Assembly: GCA_903882345.1 (NCBI GenBank)
Contig: CAIRWO010000039.1
Location: 1-8,764, forward strand
Direction of reading: 5' to 3'
Length of the DNA stretch: 8,764 bases
Source of the DNA: Candidatus Omnitrophota bacterium
GTDB lineage: Bacteria; Omnitrophota; Gorgyraeia; Gygaellales; Profunditerraquicolaceae
This document shows positions 6,017 through 8,764 of the stretch, piece after piece (position 1 is the first letter of the stretch; every line of letters begins with the position of its first letter). The notes under the pieces are model-generated. The model was not told the DNA's origin. It saw only the letters and a list, made by a program, of their open reading frames with translations, and ran no database searches. Both the position numbers and the translations under genes were made by a program.

Positions 6017-8764
6017 CTATTCCTTTACCTTTTCTTTTTTTGCCTTTTTTTCTTCCTTTTTTTCTTCTTTGGCCTTCTCTTCCTGTTTTAGTTTTAACTC
6101 TTCGGACTTGACATCCGCGAGCTTCTCAATTTCAATCGAACGGTGCGTGCGGAATCCTGTGCCGGCGGGTATTAAATGCCCGACAATTACATTCTCTTTC
6201 AAACCAAACAACTCGTCGGTCTTGCCGGAAGCGGCTGCCTCGCTCAAGACGCGGGTCGTCTCCTGGAAACTTGCCGCGGAAATAAAACTTTCCGTCGTCA
6301 GTGATGCCTTGGTAATACCCAGCAGTAAGGGAGTCGCTAAGGCCGGTTTTCCGTCTTTCTTAGCCACGCGGGCATTTTCCTTCTGGAAATTCCATTTATC
6401 CACCTGTTCTCCGACCAAGAAATCAGTATCACCCGGGTCTTCGATGCGGACTTTTTTCAGCATCTGCCGGATGATCACCTCAATGTGTTTATCGTTTATG
6501 CGCACACCCTGCAGCCGGTAGACTTCCTGCACTTCATTAACGAGGTATTCCTGAAGCACCTTGTCTCCGCAGACTCTCAATATATCCTGTAAAACTACCG
6601 GGCCGTCGGTCAACTGCTGACCAGCAATAACTTTATCCCCCTTATAAACATTGGGATGTTTACCATGAGGAATAACGTATTCCCTTTGCATACCGGTAAG
6701 CGACTTTACAACGATCACTCTTTGGCCCTTCTTGGCTTCGCCGAATTCCACAAAACCGTCAATTTCACTGATGATCGCCGGCTCTTTTGGCCGCCTTGCT
6801 TCGAATAATTCGGCCACGCGCGGAAGGCCTCCGGTAATGTCTCTTGTTTTGGCTACCAAACGTGGAATCTTAGCCACAAGGTCGCCGGCATCTACTTTCT
6901 GTCCGTCTTTGACCAATATGTGCGCGCCGATGGGGATCGGATAAATTCCCGTAACCTCTTCTTTTTCGTCGGTGATAACGATCTGCGGGTGAAATTCCTG
7001 TTTATGCTCAACAACCACGCGCTCGGTTAACTTAGTAACCGGGTTCAGTTCTTCCCGGACGCTCACGCCTTCTTTAAGGTCTTCGAATTTTACCCTACCA
7101 CCGACTTCCGCGAGTATCGGTAAGGTATAAGGATCCCAGCGGACAAAGGCTATACCCTTAGCCACTTCTTCTCCGTCGGCAATACTGATGAACGTACCCT
7201 GGGGCAGGGGATAGCGCTCCAATTCCCTTCCCTGCTTGTCATTAATGCTTATTGAACCGTTCCTGTTTAAAACGATAAACTCCTTATTTTTGGGAGTAAT
7301 CCTCAAGCTATGGTATTTTACGTTACCTTTATTTTTAGATTTGAAGAATGACTGCTCGACGATCCTTGAGGCGGTACCGCCGATATGGAACGTCCTCATG
7401 GTCAGCTGCGTGCCGGGTTCACCGATGCTCTGGGCGGCGATTACGCCCACTGCCTCGCCCAGTTCGACGATCCTGCCGGAAGCAAGGTTCCTGCCGTAAC
7501 ATTTTCCGCAGACACCCCTGCCGGATTCACAGGTAAGCACACTGCGGATACGGATCTTTTCTATTCCCAATTTTTCGATCAATTCCGCTTTCTCATCTGT
7601 GATCTCCGAGCCCTGCTCAACGATGACTTCATCGGTAATGATATCGACGATGTTATCCAACACGACCCTTCCAACAATGCGGTCTTTAAGGCTGACCACT
7701 ACTTCATCGCCCTCGATGATCGGGGAAACCGTGATGCCGTTGAGCGTTCCGCAATCCTCTTCATTAATGATCATTTCCTGCGCGACGTCTACAAGGCGGC
7801 GCGTTAAGTAACCCGCGTCTGCGGTCTTCAGGGCGGTATCGGCAAGTCCTTTACGGGCGCCGTGCGTGGAAATAAAATATTCAAGCACGGTCAGGCCTTC
7901 ACGGAAATTCGCGGTAATCGGGTTCTCAATGATTTCACCCGACGGCTTGGCCATCAGTCCGCGCATGCCGGCCAGCTGCCTGACCTGCAGCCGCGATCCC
8001 CTTGCCCCGGAGTCGGCCATCATAAATATCGGGTTAAACTGTTCCATGCCTTTAAACAGCAGATCGGAAATCCTATCAGTGGCATGGGTCCAGATAGCAA
8101 TAACTTTATTTGAGCGTTCACTGTCGGTAATAATACCTCTGCGGTACTGCTCTTCAACCTTGACGACTTCCTCTTTTGCCTCTTTAAGCACTTCCGGTTT
8201 TTCTACGGGGATTTTTAAATCGTCTATAGAGATAGAAATGCCGCCGAGCGTAGCGAACTTAAAACCCAGCCGCTTTACATCGTCAAGCAGCTGGATCGTC
8301 CGCTGGTGGCCAAAACGCTTGTAGCATTCCGTAACCACGAGACCGACGTTTTTCTTGTTTAATTCTGTATTTACATAACCAAAGCCTACGGGAAGTTCCT
8401 GGTTAAAGATTGCCCTGCCGGTTGTGGTTGCAATGATCTGTTTTCCTTCAATGAGATTTTTTTCCTCTAACTCAAACACTGAATTGACTCTTAGCTTAAT
8501 CCGCGCGTGGAGGGCAACTGCCTTATCTTCATAGGCAATAACTACTTCATCCGCCGAGCTGAAAATCTTATTTTCTCCCAATGCCCCAGATTTCTCTTTG
8601 GAAAGATAGGCCGTTCCTAAAATAATATCCTGCGTGGGGGTAAGAATCGGCCTGCCGTCAGCAGGAGAAAAAACGTTATTTATGGAAAGCATTAATATCT
8701 TTGTCTCTATCTGCGACTCAAGAGACAACGGCACATGCACTGCCATTTGGTCGCCGTCAAAGTC
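6017..8764 (-). CDS. rpoC: DNA-directed RNA polymerase subunit beta', C-terminal 915 residues (5' end outside the window)
   Basis: The window cuts in at the active site: the first in-frame residues are DFDGDQMAVHVPL, the three Asp that hold the catalytic magnesium (E. coli Asp460/462/464). The internal Met at 8746 is not the start; roughly 450 N-terminal residues lie upstream. In order (window numbering): F-loop SGARGSRLQVRQLAGMRG (about 252-269), bridge helix from FISTHGARKGLADTALKTA (297-315), the four Cys of the second zinc site (338, 412, 419, 422; C-x6-C-x2-C), trigger loop QSIGEPGTQLTMRTFHIGG (445-463), an SI3-type insertion of about 170 residues, the second half of the trigger loop at TGGLPRVAELFEARRPKEP (644-662), then VNEVQEVYRLQGV and FISAASFQETTRVL. 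After LIPAGTG (864-870) comes a 45-residue tail ending in a Lys/Glu-rich low-complexity stretch. The stop is TAG, 4 nt before rpsL, so rpoC is probably cotranscribed with the str genes. Confidence 0.98.
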   Translation of the reverse strand, partial: DFDGDQMAVHVPLSLESQIETKILMLSINNVFSPADGRPILTPTQDIILGTAYLSKEKSGALGENKIFSSADEVVIAYEDKAVALHARIKLRVNSVFELEEKNLIEGKQIIATTTGRAIFNQELPVGFGYVNTELNKKNVGLVVTECYKRFGHQRTIQLLDDVKRLGFKFATLGGISISIDDLKIPVEKPEVLKEAKEEVVKVEEQYRRGIITDSERSNKVIAIWTHATDRISDLLFKGMEQFNPIFMMADSGARGSRLQVRQLAGMRGLMAKPSGEIIENPITANFREGLTVLEYFISTHGARKGLADTALKTADAGYLTRRLVDVAQEMIINEEDCGTLNGITVSPIIEGDEVVVSLKDRIVGRVVLDNIVDIITDEVIVEQGSEITDEKAELIEKLGIEKIRIRSVLTCESGRGVCGKCYGRNLASGRIVELGEAVGVIAAQSIGEPGTQLTMRTFHIGGTASRIVEQSFFKSKNKGNVKYHSLRITPKNKEFIVLNRNGSISINDKQGRELERYPLPQGTFISIADGEEVAKGIAFVRWDPYTLPILAEVGGRVKFEDLKEGVSVREELNPVTKLTERVVVEHKQEFHPQIVITDEKEEVTGIYPIPIGAHILVKDGQKVDAGDLVAKIPRLVAKTRDITGGLPRVAELFEARRPKEPAIISEIDGFVEFGEAKKGQRVIVVKSLTGMQREYVIPHGKHPNVYKGDKVIAGQQLTDGPVVLQDILRVCGDKVLQEYLVNEVQEVYRLQGVRINDKHIEVIIRQMLKKVRIEDPGDTDFLVGEQVDKWNFQKENARVAKKDGKPALATPLLLGITKASLTTESFISAASFQETTRVLSEAAASGKTDELFGLKENVIVGHLIPAGTGFRTHRSIEIEKLADVKSEELKLKQEEKAKEEKKEEKKAKKEKVKE
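6021..6026 (-). promoter_or_regulatory. Ribosome binding site of rpsL inside rpoC
   Basis: AAAGGA on the coding strand ends 8 nt before the rpsL ATG; the spacing includes the rpoC TAG. It supports the chosen rpsL start, which also gives the conserved MPTI N-terminus. Confidence 0.7.
6035..6066 (-). repeat. A7-run, 12-nt tandem repeat in the rpoC 3' end
   Basis: On the plus strand CCTTTTTTTCTT occurs twice in tandem (6043-6054 and 6055-6066), with a third T7 run at 6035-6041. On the coding strand these are three A7 runs encoding Lys with interspersed Glu and one Ala. The in-phase unit of four codons means copy-number changes would keep the reading frame, while changes within an A run would not. 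Confidence 0.85.

Noticed and set aside
5822..6091. Plus-strand 89-codon frame with a very Phe/Leu-rich end that looks like a membrane segment
   Set aside because: It is the antisense of rpsL and of the A-rich Lys/Glu tail of rpoC; TTT/CTT runs translate as Phe/Leu. No protein family resemblance and it lies across two essential genes.
7866..8324. Plus-strand 152-codon open frame, plus overlapping frames at 7385-7807 and 7862-8113
   Set aside because: All antisense to conserved rpoC sequence (bridge helix and F-loop region); no domain resemblance.
6017..8746. Taking Met at 8746 as the start of a 909-residue protein
   Set aside because: The frame is open through 8764 and the upstream codons complete the DFDGDQMA catalytic motif, so the gene is a partial rpoC and this Met is internal.

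Overview
The window is one uninterrupted stretch of the bacterial transcription/translation core, all read from the minus strand, so gene order runs from high to low coordinates: rpoC (3' two thirds, entering at 8764) - rpsL - rpsG - fusA - tuf - rpsJ - rplC - rplD - rplW (5' part, leaving at base 1). This is the classical order of the rpoBC end, the str operon and the start of the S10 operon, joined with essentially no spacers. The largest gap is 15 nt (fusA-tuf); the others are 4, 2, 3, 4 and 1 nt, and two junctions overlap (rpsJ/rplC by 1 nt, rplD/rplW by 4 nt). No tRNA, rRNA, mobile element, CRISPR array or terminator is visible, and no stretch over 300 bases lacks a gene. All large plus-strand open frames are antisense shadows of these genes.

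Organism: a bacterium using the standard code (TAA, TAG and TGA all end genes of normal length). Beta' carries a long insertion in the trigger loop, as in many Gram-negative lineages. EF-Tu has a non-canonical switch I that I recall from planctomycete EF-Tu. Together these point to a Gram-negative lineage of the Planctomycetes-Verrucomicrobia-Chlamydiae-Omnitrophota kind, with an uncultured Omnitrophota-like genome plausible. This is inference; a tree of RpoC or EF-G would settle it.

How the genes work together: rpoC encodes the catalytic beta' subunit of RNA polymerase. rpsL and rpsG encode S12 (decoding centre) and S7 (30S head). fusA and tuf encode the elongation GTPases EF-G and EF-Tu. 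rpsJ encodes S10 (also NusE), and rplC, rplD and rplW encode L3, L4 and L23, early-assembling 50S proteins. Compact junctions and stop/start overlaps suggest one long transcript with translational coupling.

I see no new biological system here; this is a conserved housekeeping locus. The points worth a second look are the EF-Tu effector loop, the slippage-prone Lys/Glu tail of RpoC, the absence of spacers where the E. coli S7 and L4 autoregulatory sites lie, substitutions in the S10 loop next to the tetracycline site, and a shortened segment in L3.
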